A stretch of 64,000 nucleotides of DNA from Chromatiales bacterium (GTDB lineage: Bacteria; Pseudomonadota; Gammaproteobacteria; Steroidobacterales; GCA-2729495), in contig JAEUPZ010000010.1 of the NCBI GenBank assembly GCA_016789885.1, forward strand, positions 1-64,000. The letters run 5' to 3'. Below, in pieces: positions 36,415 to 44,196 of this stretch. The notes below the pieces were generated by a model that saw only the letters and a program-made list of their open reading frames with translations, was not told the DNA's origin and made no database searches. The position numbers and the translations under genes are program-made. Every line of letters starts with the position of its first letter. Position 1 is the stretch's first letter.

Positions 36415-36648
36415 CTAGCGTCGGGTCGTCACCTCCGGGCGGCCGGTTAACGAGCCCGGATCCTGAGCTGACCCTGTCTTAGTCTTCGAGGTGCGCGCGG
36501 ATCGCCCGTAGGCTTCCCTCTGCTTCCAGGCCCGCTCAACTCGGCCATGGCTCACCTGCCAGCCGTCCTGCACCAGCATGCCCGTCACGGTGCGGTAGCC
36601 GGCCCGGCCGTACTGGCTGGCCAAGGTAATGATTGCGGCCCGCGGCGG
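36415..36648 (-). pseudogene. IS3-family transposase OrfB fragment
   Basis: The minus-strand frame reads RAAIITLASQYGRAGYRTVTG then MLVQDGWQVSHGRVERAW, the characteristic start of the IS3/IS911-type OrfB, just before where the DDE catalytic core would begin. An in-frame TAG at 36649-36651 cuts it upstream, and after residue ~35 the sequence no longer follows the family, ending at 36415. The catalytic domain is absent, so it is a dead remnant marking an old IS insertion at the island end. Confidence 0.8.
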
Positions 36649-36698
36649 CTAAATCCGGCACCCAAGAGAAGCAAGTGTGTCATCCGTACGCGTGCGAA

Positions 36699-38921
36699 CT
36701 ACAACCTAATCGGCAGCGAGACTTGCGGCTGGATCGGCACGAGTGTCTGTGCGAATGCCCGGAGGATTTCGTTGTATAGATCGGCGTGCTTCGGTGCTTC
36801 CACGGTGATGATCAGCGCATAACGAATCTTCTCTGCACTCGAGGTCGGACCGCCCGCATCACGTGCGTTGTAATGGATATCGAAAACCGGGTTATCGAGG
36901 CTGCTCCCGCGGAGGCTCTTGCTTCCGTGCAGAACGGTCTCCCACTTGCCAAGGTCTGCCCGCCGCTCTTCTTCCGTGGCGTACTGCTTCATATCGAAGA
37001 AGCCCTTGGTCTGGGCGTTCGCCTTACCTGGCTTCTTCTTCTGATAACTGGGCCGAAACACGACCTCCAAGCCTGCTCGCGTGTATGCGGCAGCGTCCTG
37101 TGGATCAGTAGGCGATGCGTAGCAGAAGGTCGCCTTGAGCCGGATGTTTCCAGTGAGGCCACCCCGGGGAAGCGGCAGGGTTGCCCGCAGGTACTTTCCC
37201 GGTTTCAGCTCCCCCTGGTAGACAACACGCGCCGTACCTGAAGGGCAGGTGATGACCTCCATTAAGTCCTCGGCCACTTTCCCCCAGCCGACCTCGATTT
37301 TGTCGTGAACCGAGCGGTCGGCAGCGTGTATCAAGAGCGCCTTGATCGCCAAGGGCGTCAAGTCTGTTCCAAGGATCGCGCGAATGCCCACCGCCTGGCG
37401 TAGCAGGTAAGGTGACGCGAAGCTGGTCCCCAACTGCGGTCCGAGAACTGGCTTCTTACCGGGAGCGAGGACGTGGAAGTACTTCGAGCCAACCGCGTCG
37501 CCGCCAAACGCCATCAGGTCCGGTTTGACCACACCTGGCCGACGCCCGGGGCCGATGGCGCTATAAGACGCACGCGCCCAATTCGAATCCACATCGGTCG
37601 CCGCGCCAACGGCGATCGCGTTGACGCAATCGGATGGAACTTGAATCCGAGCATTCCCGACGCTGCGATCCATCTCACCGTTGTTGCCCACGGCGACAGT
37701 CATCAAGGTGTCTCCGTCGCTCAGCAAGTCGTCAATCACCGACGTCCAGGCATGGACGTCCGAATCCTCGATGGGAAGGTCGGGACCGAGACTAAGGTTT
37801 ACGAATTGGTACTGCCGCGAGAGCAGCACTTCCTCGACGAAACCGAGGGTCCGGTACAGCTCCAACTCATCCTCCGCCTCGGAGTCTTTGTCGAGGACGC
37901 GAAGATGATCGACGTAGCCATAGGGACGGGCTGCAGCACCGTGAGGTTGGATCGGTCCGAACAGGAACGCGGATGTGACGCCCAAACCGTGCTCCACGCC
38001 GTGCGGGTCGGCGGCGGCATTGACGTCGAGTGGCCGGTACGAGCGCAGCCACGGGCCAATGGCGTGATCCGCCGGGAGACCACCGTCAAGTATGGCGACC
38101 TTTGGCTCCGCCGACAGAGGCGCCTCCGTCGGCAAGCTGCACGTCACTGATGGCCCACCAGCACGTTGAAGAGGGCGAATGCCCCGAAGCTTTGGCATCG
38201 GACGAATGACCCGCACGAACACGAACTCAGCCAGCCGCTTGATGCTTCCCTGCTTGCCCTCGACCGGTACAAACCAGAGATTCCCGGCAGTGAAGCCGAG
38301 GTCGCTGTGGGCCTTCAGCTCAAGCCCCTCGGCATACGTGGCAAAGGCGCGCTGAACAAAAATGCTGTTCTGGTCGGGCAATAGGTGGACGCCGACTTCG
38401 AAGAAGCGGCCCTTCCCCTTGCCTAGTGACACGATGCGGTCTTCCGGCCTGAATGCCAAGAATCGCTCGATATGAGCGAGGTCGAGCGCCTCGTTGCTAT
38501 CGGGCTCAACCTCCTTCGTCCACGCCTTGAGATGGCGGAATGCTTGTCGCTTTCCCGCGACGAATAGCTCCGTAGTCGTCGACTCTCGCGGAGGATCCTT
38601 CTTCGTCCAACGGTCGGGAGTGACTTTCACAGTCCGGCTGCCCACTGATTCCAGACCCACGGTCCGAAGCATCGCAACTGGGAAGAAGGATCGCGCTATG
38701 AAGCTCGGGTTCATCGTCAGTCGCGCGACGCCGAAATCGCCGGGGCACGCCTCCGACGGAAGCTGATCCAAGGCGCTCGACACCTCTGTGAACTGAGGGG
38801 TCAAGCGCCGAGTCGCCTCCGCCAAGGTATAGACCTCAGCCTTATCTCCGCCACGTTTCGGCGCCTTGATCTCGTGAGTCAGCAGTTCACCGCGCCCGAT
38901 GAGGAAATTCGCCTGGCTCAT
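36699..38921 (-). CDS. ietS: Subtilisin-like serine protease, IetS-type (defence/TA partner)
   Basis: A 740-aa S8 peptidase without a signal peptide, so cytoplasmic. Catalytic triad: D279 (AILDGG), H311 (EHGLGVTSAF), S500 (GTSFASPY), with oxyanion asparagine near N413 (AVGNNG). The ~260 N-terminal residues are an accessory domain; ~190 residues follow the protease domain. Its ATG overlaps the stop of the upstream AAA ATPase gene by 4 bp. An AAA ATPase gene followed by a cytosolic subtilase is the IetAS arrangement, described as plasmid stability/exclusion on Agrobacterium Ti plasmids and as an anti-phage system. Presumably the protease is the effector held in check or triggered by the ATPase; that mechanism is inference. 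Confidence 0.8.
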   Translation of the reverse strand: MSQANFLIGRGELLTHEIKAPKRGGDKAEVYTLAEATRRLTPQFTEVSSALDQLPSEACPGDFGVARLTMNPSFIARSFFPVAMLRTVGLESVGSRTVKVTPDRWTKKDPPRESTTTELFVAGKRQAFRHLKAWTKEVEPDSNEALDLAHIERFLAFRPEDRIVSLGKGKGRFFEVGVHLLPDQNSIFVQRAFATYAEGLELKAHSDLGFTAGNLWFVPVEGKQGSIKRLAEFVFVRVIRPMPKLRGIRPLQRAGGPSVTCSLPTEAPLSAEPKVAILDGGLPADHAIGPWLRSYRPLDVNAAADPHGVEHGLGVTSAFLFGPIQPHGAAARPYGYVDHLRVLDKDSEAEDELELYRTLGFVEEVLLSRQYQFVNLSLGPDLPIEDSDVHAWTSVIDDLLSDGDTLMTVAVGNNGEMDRSVGNARIQVPSDCVNAIAVGAATDVDSNWARASYSAIGPGRRPGVVKPDLMAFGGDAVGSKYFHVLAPGKKPVLGPQLGTSFASPYLLRQAVGIRAILGTDLTPLAIKALLIHAADRSVHDKIEVGWGKVAEDLMEVITCPSGTARVVYQGELKPGKYLRATLPLPRGGLTGNIRLKATFCYASPTDPQDAAAYTRAGLEVVFRPSYQKKKPGKANAQTKGFFDMKQYATEEERRADLGKWETVLHGSKSLRGSSLDNPVFDIHYNARDAGGPTSSAEKIRYALIITVEAPKHADLYNEILRAFAQTLVPIQPQVSLPIRL

Positions 38922-40087
38922 GCGGCACCCCTCTTCCTTGAAGCAGACCGGGATCCCACTTGATCAGCGGTGTACTTGCGGATCGTGTCGCGACTCACAC
39001 CTGTGATGTCCGATACCGAGTGCTGCGAGAGACGACTCTCCTTAGCGAGCATCACAGCCAGTTCAATGCGTGCCTGGCGCTCCAGAGATACGACACGGGA
39101 CTTGATGAACTCCTGAATCAGTTCGGCATCCGATCCGGTACCGAGGGCTAATGCACGTCGGAATCGCTGGATATCGCGCTCAATATCACTAAACGACTTA
39201 CCAGCGAATGCTGCCGTCAACACATCTATCCAACGAGCAAATAGCGGGAGATCTGGGCCGAGGAAACGCTTCACAGCGGCCTTCACTGTCGCAGGCTCGG
39301 GCATCTTGAACTCGATCACGAGGTCGAAGCGTCGCCAGAGTGCCGAATCAATCAGCTCCGGATGGTTGGTTGCCGCGAGAAGCAATCCGGTGACCGGCCA
39401 CTCATCAACTTCTTGCAGGATCACAGTCACAAGGCGCTTGAGTTCGCCTACATCCGACTCGTCACTCCGCCGCTTCGCGATCGCGTCGATTTCGTCGAGT
39501 AGCAGTACACACGGACTGCGCTTGGCGAAGTCGAGTGCCGCCCGAAGGTTGGTTCCGCTACGTCCGAGCAGGCTGCTCATGACCGCAGTCAGATCGAGGA
39601 CATACAGCGGGACACCCAGCTTCGCAGCCACCCAACGCGCGGTCAGGGTCTTCCCAACGCCTGGTGGGCCAACGAAGATCGCTGATCGGGTCGGATTCAA
39701 GCCGCTCGAAGCCAGGCGAGCTGATTGATGTCTCTCCTGGATCAACTGATTCAGGCTGTCCTCGATTTCGATTGAAAGCAGAGGATGCTGCTGATCCTTC
39801 GAGTCTCGGAAGACCTTCAGAAGCGATAACCGGGACTCGTCATCTACTGGTGGCTCATGGGTAGGCGCTGCAATCGGCGTGGCCTTACGCAGCGGACCAC
39901 TCGACCGATGGGCTTTGGATCGCAGGAACAAGTCCATCTGCTCCGCCAGCTCGGGTTCGCTGGCCCGGTACCTTCGAACGAGCCGCGCCACGAACAGACG
40001 AACGTCATCAGTCCGCTCGGCAAGAGCCAGCCTAGCCAACTGGACTAAATCGGCTTTCGCATCGCGTGTGTCGTCCGGAGTTCTCAT
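38918..40087 (-). CDS. ietA: AAA+ ATPase, IetA-type, with C-terminal helix-turn-helix
   Basis: A 389-aa AAA+ protein of the FtsH/Vps4-like group. Walker A GPPGVGKT (140-147), Walker B LLLDEID (195-201), sensor-1 asparagine N241 and arginine fingers R252/R253 are intact. The ~130-residue N-terminus is helical. Residues ~353-372 (LSQHSVSDITGVSRDTIRKY) look like a helix-turn-helix, suggesting DNA binding or autoregulation. First gene of a two-gene operon with the subtilase downstream (ATGA overlap). GC content is clearly below that of the core genome, consistent with transfer. No Shine-Dalgarno sequence precedes ATG 40087. Confidence 0.82.
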   Translation of the reverse strand: MRTPDDTRDAKADLVQLARLALAERTDDVRLFVARLVRRYRASEPELAEQMDLFLRSKAHRSSGPLRKATPIAAPTHEPPVDDESRLSLLKVFRDSKDQQHPLLSIEIEDSLNQLIQERHQSARLASSGLNPTRSAIFVGPPGVGKTLTARWVAAKLGVPLYVLDLTAVMSSLLGRSGTNLRAALDFAKRSPCVLLLDEIDAIAKRRSDESDVGELKRLVTVILQEVDEWPVTGLLLAATNHPELIDSALWRRFDLVIEFKMPEPATVKAAVKRFLGPDLPLFARWIDVLTAAFAGKSFSDIERDIQRFRRALALGTGSDAELIQEFIKSRVVSLERQARIELAVMLAKESRLSQHSVSDITGVSRDTIRKYTADQVGSRSASRKRGAA

Positions 40088-40120
40088 AAAGTCATGATAG
40101 ATATAATATTTTCATATTGT
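40088..40120 (-). promoter_or_regulatory. AT-rich promoter/operator region of the ietAS operon
   Basis: The 50 bp upstream of ietA are strikingly AT-rich. On the minus strand a TATTAT -10-like hexamer ends about 15 nt before the ATG, implying a very short leader. An inverted repeat AATAT-TTTC-ATATT (40105-40118) overlaps it, a possible operator for the ATPase's C-terminal helix-turn-helix. Confidence 0.5.
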
Positions 40121-40293
40121 TTTAGCGGACTATTTGTATTCTCTCACGTTTTTCGGATGAAGAGTAGGTCGAGCAACACTCCCTAGGATCGCCCACGCCA
40201 TGGCCAGCGACGGACGGCACTCGGGTCAGGCATCCTGCTCGGATGCGGTGCCTGATGGGGGGTCCGAGTCGTCAATCCCAGCGTCAGCCTGCG

Positions 40294-40653
40294 CTACATA
40301 TGCTTCTTGTATAAGGTCCACTGCACACTGGCCAGACCGCCCGTCAGCGCCGCGCCGAGAGGGACGCACAGTCCCCACTGCACCGGCCCCGGCCACATCA
40401 ACAGGGCAACCCCGCCGAGCCCCAGCACCGCCGCCTGCAGCTACTTCGCCCGGGGGTACAGGCTGGCCGACTCGCATCCCCCGCAAGCCCGGCGGATCGC
40501 ACGCTGCGTGAACCCATCGGCGGCTCCGACCGCATAAACAAGCAGGAGCAGTGGCGCGAAGCGCGCCCGTATGGCAGCGCGCACACCGAGGAGCTGCGTG
40601 CCGACCATCGTCGCCTCGATGCCCTCCCGGTTCAACACGCGGTGACGACAGCA
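40294..40653 (-). pseudogene. Degraded DUF4400-like integrating-conjugative-element membrane protein
   Basis: Minus-strand frame: LNREG, then a hydrophobic helix FAPLLLLVYAVGAADGFTQRAIRR and CGGCESASLYPRAK, after which an in-frame TAG (40441-40443) interrupts it; the same frame resumes LQAAVLGLGGVALLMWPGPV and ends ...WTLYKKHM before a stop at 40294. The DG-x-QRxIRRxxGGxESxxxYxRAK pattern plus two C-terminal TM segments match the DUF4400 family of ICE type IV secretion clusters. A single nonsense mutation (TAC to TAG is the simplest change) and a missing N-terminus (stop at 40654-40656) make it a pseudogene. Confidence 0.65.
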
Positions 40654-40832
40654 TCACCCACCGCGTCACCCACGCAGGGTCGCGTCATGCACCGCAGGAC
40701 CTTCAACGTCCCTGACATCACCTCCAAGGTTCTTCCGAAAGCCACTCCCTCACAGGGTGATGCAGAACACCCCTCGCAGGGCTGATTCTGGCGGGTACTG
40801 ATCGCATCAGCCAGTCGAGCGGCGCAGCAACC

Positions 40833-40997
40833 ATGCGCAGTGAAGTGAGCCCACAGGCGGGCCTGTTCTCCTCCATATCAACGGAGCGGTGGCTACCGAC
40901 CGATCACCCGCTGCGCTGGATAGAGGCGTATGCCGACCAGCCGTTGGCCACAATCAGCCAGGAGCCCGACAGGCAGGTGACCCGGGCCGGGATGTAG
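40833..40997 (+). pseudogene. N-terminal fragment of an IS1182/IS5-type transposase
   Basis: 54 codons from ATG 40833 read MRSEVSPQAGLFSSIS, then ERWLPTDHPLRWI, the usual opening of this transposase type (M-RG...GLFSYxSxExRVPxDHPLRxI). It is then interrupted by a TAG at 40995-40997 with no catalytic core downstream. An inactive remnant. Confidence 0.65.
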
Positions 40998-41205
40998 GCC
41001 AAGCATTGTCGAATGTCGCGACAAGCGACCTCGACTTCACCCTTGCTGCGGATCCCAACCTCCGGAACTCGACGCCACAGGATTTGACTAAAGTCGGACG
41101 ACGGGCTCGCGATAGCGGGGCCTCCGCGAACCTGTCAGCATCGTGAGCGATGATGCGACAATGACCGGGCGAGAGACGCTAAATCGTCGAAGGAGGCTAG
41201 TCAGG
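40998..41205. other. Intergenic leader of the PEP-CTERM gene
   Basis: No gene is visible. A 10-bp palindrome TGTCGCGACA occurs at about 41014-41023 and a TTGACT at 41084-41089, but I see no well-spaced -10 partner. The gene's ribosome-binding site is at 41190-41196. Confidence 0.4.
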
Positions 41206-41982
41206 ATGCGTAGCGTAATTTCTAGCTGGATGGCCGCGGCACTGGTAGTCAGCGTGAACGCATACCCTGCTCACGCAGCGACGTTGACCTATCAAGCGAC
41301 CGGGATCGTCACTACCTTTCAGCGGCAACCAACCCCGGGGCTTTCGGTGTTCCCGAATCTGGCGATCGGCGATGAGTTCGTCATGCGGTGGACTTTCGAC
41401 GACGAAGTGGGCCCCTGTCTGGATGTCGTGGTCTTGCGGAGATACTGCTCGATCTCTGTCGTGGAGTTGGTCGCGGACGGAGTTGTCAAGTCTTTTGCCC
41501 CCTCCCGGGCCGACCTTGGCTACCAGACCGTTGGAAACTCAGATGTCGGTTCCTCGTCATGGGGCTGGTTCGCTAGCGCCGGGTTTCCCGAAGCATCGAG
41601 CTTCAACCGGCTCACAGGCAGCATGAGCTATTCGGGCCCTCCGGCAGATAACCCTTTGAGCGCCTCAGGTCTTCAGATTCCCCGCCCCGAGCAGCTACCC
41701 TTCAGCGGCACCGACTTCAGTGCTACGGCCTTCACCTACGAGCATGCGAATCTTACGACCTTCCAGTCGATAACCACGGACCTGTTCGGCGGCACGATCG
41801 TGTCAGTGACCGTAGTACCGTTGCCAGGGACGGTCGTTCTCTTCACCTCGGCGCTTACCCTGATTGCTGGCTTGGGACGTCGGAACAGAACGGTGGCGTG
41901 GCGCCATGCACTGCGGGATACCGATCATCTACCGCAGTCCCCAGCTAGCGGCGCTAGACCAAGCCCTGCCGCTGCTCCCTGA
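41206..41982 (+). CDS. Exported PEP-CTERM-type protein with abnormal C-terminal tail
   Basis: A 258-aa secreted protein. A signal peptide (cleavage near AHA-A, residue 24) is followed by a beta-rich domain starting TLTYQATGIVTTF. Near residue 205 comes a sorting signal VPLPGTVVLF-hydrophobic-GRRNR, the exosortase-type C-terminus. Normal PEP-CTERM proteins stop right after the basic cluster; here the frame continues ~30 residues into sequence antisense to the next gene's 3' end, suggesting its stop was lost at a junction near 41885-41900. ATG 41206 has an excellent AAGGAGG at 41190-41196; an upstream GTG is rejected. Island cargo. Confidence 0.75.
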   Translation: MRSVISSWMAAALVVSVNAYPAHAATLTYQATGIVTTFQRQPTPGLSVFPNLAIGDEFVMRWTFDDEVGPCLDVVVLRRYCSISVVELVADGVVKSFAPSRADLGYQTVGNSDVGSSSWGWFASAGFPEASSFNRLTGSMSYSGPPADNPLSASGLQIPRPEQLPFSGTDFSATAFTYEHANLTTFQSITTDLFGGTIVSVTVVPLPGTVVLFTSALTLIAGLGRRNRTVAWRHALRDTDHLPQSPASGARPSPAAAP

Positions 41983-42154
41983 GGACCCTGCCCAGCCCCC
42001 TGAGCATGGGCCGTGTACAGCCCTTGTAGGCGTTCCCGGCGGCCCTACCCTTACCCTCTGGCGTCCTCGGTCCCGTCGACCGCTCCCACGGCCTCCAGGC
42101 GCGTATCAGAACTGCCTGCCGCGCCCGCCGCTCCGGGGTCCAGCCGTTCGCCAT
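41954..42154 (-). CDS. Small conserved island protein (NGWTPERR type)
   Basis: A 66-aa protein reading MANGWTPERRARQAVLIRAW then RPWERSTGPRTPEGKGR, a recurrent short protein of proteobacterial islands and prophages, of unknown function; an STGPRTPEGK motif suggests a small basic nucleic-acid-binding protein. An excellent ribosome-binding site (GGAGGTGA) precedes ATG 42154. Its first 104 bp overlap the end of the upstream gene in another frame, and its 3' end overlaps the convergent PEP-CTERM gene by 29 bp. Confidence 0.75.
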   Translation of the reverse strand: MANGWTPERRARQAVLIRAWRPWERSTGPRTPEGKGRAAGNAYKGCTRPMLRGLGRVLREQRQGLV

Positions 42155-42671
42155 GGGTCACCTCCAAAAGTTCGTTTGGCCGCTTTCCGATTTGGCTGGG
42201 CGGGCAAGGGGGCCCGTTGTTCACCTGCTGGGGTCCGGCCGCGATGTTGGTCTGCCGGACGATTGAGACCTGCGGCGGGTTTTTGATAGCCGCGAGGGTC
42301 TCCCAGGTCATGCGCGCCTGATTCTGTGCCCGTAGGGCCAGCTTCATGAACATTTCGTACTGGTTGGTCATCGACACCTTGGAGGCCGATAGCGCCAAGC
42401 GGTTGAATATCGCGTCCAGCGTGTGTGCCTGCGCCACCAGCATTGCTTCGCCCCGGGCCAAGTTGCCGCCGGTGACAGCATCTACCTGCGTCACCAGTTC
42501 CTGCACGAAGGCCATCGTTGGCACCTCGTCACCGAACGGCAGGAACTCGCGCGTGGTAAGGGCGGCTTGGAGCGATGGTCGAAGCGCCTGCTGCGCCAAC
42601 CGCTGATCCCGCTCGGGATCCGCCGGGCGTTGGTCCCCACTGGTCTGGGTGCGGCTCGGTTTCTTGCTCAC
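42051..42671 (-). CDS. Conserved island protein of unknown function
   Basis: A 206-aa protein. The central part is helical (VTQVDAVTGGNLARGEAMLVAQAHTLDAIF about 61-90) and a QNQARMTWETLAAIKNPPQVSIVRQTNIAAGPQQVNN motif (about 115-151) is one I recognise from uncharacterised island/prophage proteins. It ends inside the reading frame of the next gene (104-bp overlap). No function is assigned; DNA packaging or partition accessory roles are guesses. Confidence 0.7.
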   Translation of the reverse strand: MSKKPSRTQTSGDQRPADPERDQRLAQQALRPSLQAALTTREFLPFGDEVPTMAFVQELVTQVDAVTGGNLARGEAMLVAQAHTLDAIFNRLALSASKVSMTNQYEMFMKLALRAQNQARMTWETLAAIKNPPQVSIVRQTNIAAGPQQVNNGPPCPPSQIGKRPNELLEVTHGERLDPGAAGAAGSSDTRLEAVGAVDGTEDARG

Positions 42672-42751
42672 TGATGGTGACTCCGTGGCAGGGTCGGGCG
42701 AGGTCGGGGCTCAGCCCTGCGGGCTTCGCCCTTGGTAGATCTAAAGAGGTA

Positions 42752-42882
42752 CACGGCGGGCGTGCTTAAGCGGCCTCGGCTGTGGTCGCGACTGACACGC
42801 CCGGCGTACCACCAGGGGGCGAAAAACCCTCTGCCGAACCGCAATTGACACGCCCGGCGTGCCTGTCTGACACGCTCGGCGT
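42752..42882. repeat. Cluster of palindromic 15-bp repeats
   Basis: TGACACGCCCGGCGT occurs at 42793-42807 and 42846-42860, with TGACACGCTCGGCGT at 42868-42882. The core CACGC-CCG-GCGTG is palindromic. A looser relative, CACGGCGGGCGTG, is at 42752-42764. Three copies lie inside the 3' end of the helix-turn-helix gene: two in one reading frame (TPxVS peptide) and one in another, which argues for constraint at DNA level, for example protein-binding sites or iterons. Confidence 0.65.
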
Positions 42883-43323
42883 GCTGGGCGTTGCGCCGTG
42901 GCGTGAATGCTCGCGGCGGGGCATCGCCGGTTTGGTGTCTCGCCAGAGCCCCGATGCGACTCGGGTCGGGGCCACGTCAAGTTTGCCCTTGCACTCGTGG
43001 ATGGGTTGCCAGGTCAGGCCGTAGAGGCTTGGGGAGTGCAGCCCACCCTGCCGGGTCAGCTCGATAAACCCGAAGTGCAACAGTTCCATGCGGGCGCGGT
43101 TCAGAGTGTCGCGAGATTTCCAGCCGCGCTGCTGCATGAGTTTCCAGGTCATGCACAGGTCGCCGTTATTGTTGCCCCGGTAACTCGCCCCCATGTCCAC
43201 CAGCAGCTTGACCGCGTGGGCTGACAGCATGCGGAAGTTGGTGCAGTTCAGCACGGCATGGGGAAGCCCCAGAAAGCCGCCGCTCTCGCGCCGGCCGGTA
43301 GTCCGATCACGCCTGCGTGGCAT
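42766..43323 (-). CDS. Helix-turn-helix-type island protein
   Basis: A 185-aa protein of a type common in integrase-linked islands: GGFLGLPHAVLNCTNFRMLSAHAVKLLVDMG (about 15-45), GNNNGDLCMTWKLMQQRGWKSRDTLNRARMELLHFGFIE (a winged-helix-like segment) and SLYGLTWQPIHECKGKLDV. The C-terminal ~50 residues are low complexity and encoded by the palindromic repeats. Possibly a replication- or regulation-related DNA-binding protein; the function is not established. Start ATG 43323 overlaps the upstream gene by 17 bp. Confidence 0.75.
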   Translation of the reverse strand: MPRRRDRTTGRRESGGFLGLPHAVLNCTNFRMLSAHAVKLLVDMGASYRGNNNGDLCMTWKLMQQRGWKSRDTLNRARMELLHFGFIELTRQGGLHSPSLYGLTWQPIHECKGKLDVAPTRVASGLWRDTKPAMPRREHSRHGATPSTPSVSDRHAGRVNCGSAEGFSPPGGTPGVSVATTAEAA

Positions 43324-43660
43324 GGTCGGGCGCCGTGCAGCGGGGGCTGGTCATCAGCCGGTAGCCGGCCGCGACCTTGGAGCGGGTGCGGGCGGCGCGC
43401 CGGAGTCGCTTTGCATGGGGTCCTGGCGCGGCCATCATTGCCGGGGCCGCCGCTGCTATGGCTGCAGCTAGGTCGGCAGGTAGGGTCCCCGTCCCGCGGC
43501 CACTGTTACCTTTCTTCGCCCACTCCCGTAGGTACAGGCAGGTCGGTTCGCCTCTCAGGTAGGCCCGCCGGTCTCGCTGCGGATCGAGCGGGCGGAGCGG
43601 GGCGCTGCAGCGGTCGAAGCGTGGGCACCTCTCGGGGATCGGAGCAGGGGCCGGACTCAT
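43307..43660 (-). CDS. Small cysteine-containing island protein
   Basis: A 117-aa protein. The N-terminus CPRFDRCSAPLRPLDPQRDRRAYLRGEPTCLYL has spaced cysteines (C12, C18 and a later C) and is typical of proteins found between alpA and the helix-turn-helix gene in such islands; a metal-binding module is plausible. ATG 43660 overlaps the upstream stop (ATGA). The C-terminal part is alanine/arginine-rich. Function unknown. Confidence 0.7.
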   Translation of the reverse strand: MSPAPAPIPERCPRFDRCSAPLRPLDPQRDRRAYLRGEPTCLYLREWAKKGNSGRGTGTLPADLAAAIAAAAPAMMAAPGPHAKRLRRAARTRSKVAAGYRLMTSPRCTAPDHATQA

Positions 43661-43866
43661 GAACGGTCGTCCCGCGAGGAGAACAGGTCGCGCAGGGCGT
43701 CGAGCGTCAGTTGCCCCGCGATCCGGCTACTCATCAGGCGCCGCCGTACCCAATCGCGCATGAGCGCGGTAGGAATTGGCTGCACGTGGCGCCATGCCTC
43801 TGACGCATCGTGGTACTGCCCCTGAGAAAACCTCGCGAGCTGCTCCGGCTTCGTGCGTCGCGTCAT
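43657..43866 (-). CDS. Small island protein
   Basis: A 69-aa charged protein (MTRRTKPEQLARFSQGQYHD...). Start ATG 43866 overlaps the AlpA stop (ATGA) and its own stop overlaps the next ATG, so it is translationally coupled on both sides. No family recognised. Confidence 0.65.
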   Translation of the reverse strand: MTRRTKPEQLARFSQGQYHDASEAWRHVQPIPTALMRDWVRRRLMSSRIAGQLTLDALRDLFSSRDDRS

Positions 43867-44114
43867 GGGCGGTCCGTCCCGCTGCTCGCTCCAGAGGATT
43901 CGAGTAATGCCCGAATGTCCGAGACGCGCCAAGCCGTAATGCGCGGGCCTAGTTTGATCGGCTTGGGGAAGCGTCCTGACTTCACGCCCGCCCACCAGGT
44001 ACTTGGCGAGACCGGGACGATTGGGGCTATTGGCGGGTCGGCGTCAGGATCTCCAAGGATCTGGCGCTGGCGAAGCAGGCCCTCTGCGGGCAGGTGATAA
44101 GAACCGGTAGTCAC
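43863..44114 (-). CDS. AlpA-family phage regulator/excisionase-like protein
   Basis: An 83-aa winged-helix DNA-binding protein: LLRQRQILG, then VSPSTWWAGVKSGRFPKPIKLGPRITAWRVSDIRALLE, the MerR/AlpA-like helix-turn-helix and wing with the WRVSDI strand. AlpA-type proteins activate integrase genes and can act as excisionases; near an ssrA-linked integrase this suggests control of excision. GTG 44114 with GGAG upstream. Confidence 0.88.
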   Translation of the reverse strand: MTTGSYHLPAEGLLRQRQILGDPDADPPIAPIVPVSPSTWWAGVKSGRFPKPIKLGPRITAWRVSDIRALLESSGASSGTDRP

Positions 44115-44196
44115 CGTCGGTCTCCGTGCGCTGGGATGCTGTGGAGACCATACGGGTCCGTCGAGGTCGCGTAGCCGAACTCGGGTGGCGGGTGGC

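Noticed and set aside
40226..40669. 147-codon minus-strand frame
   Set aside because: Out of frame with the DUF4400-like remnant that explains the same DNA; arginine/glycine-rich shadow.
41143..41205. Upstream GTG start of the PEP-CTERM gene
   Set aside because: The signal peptide and strong AAGGAGG site belong to ATG 41206.
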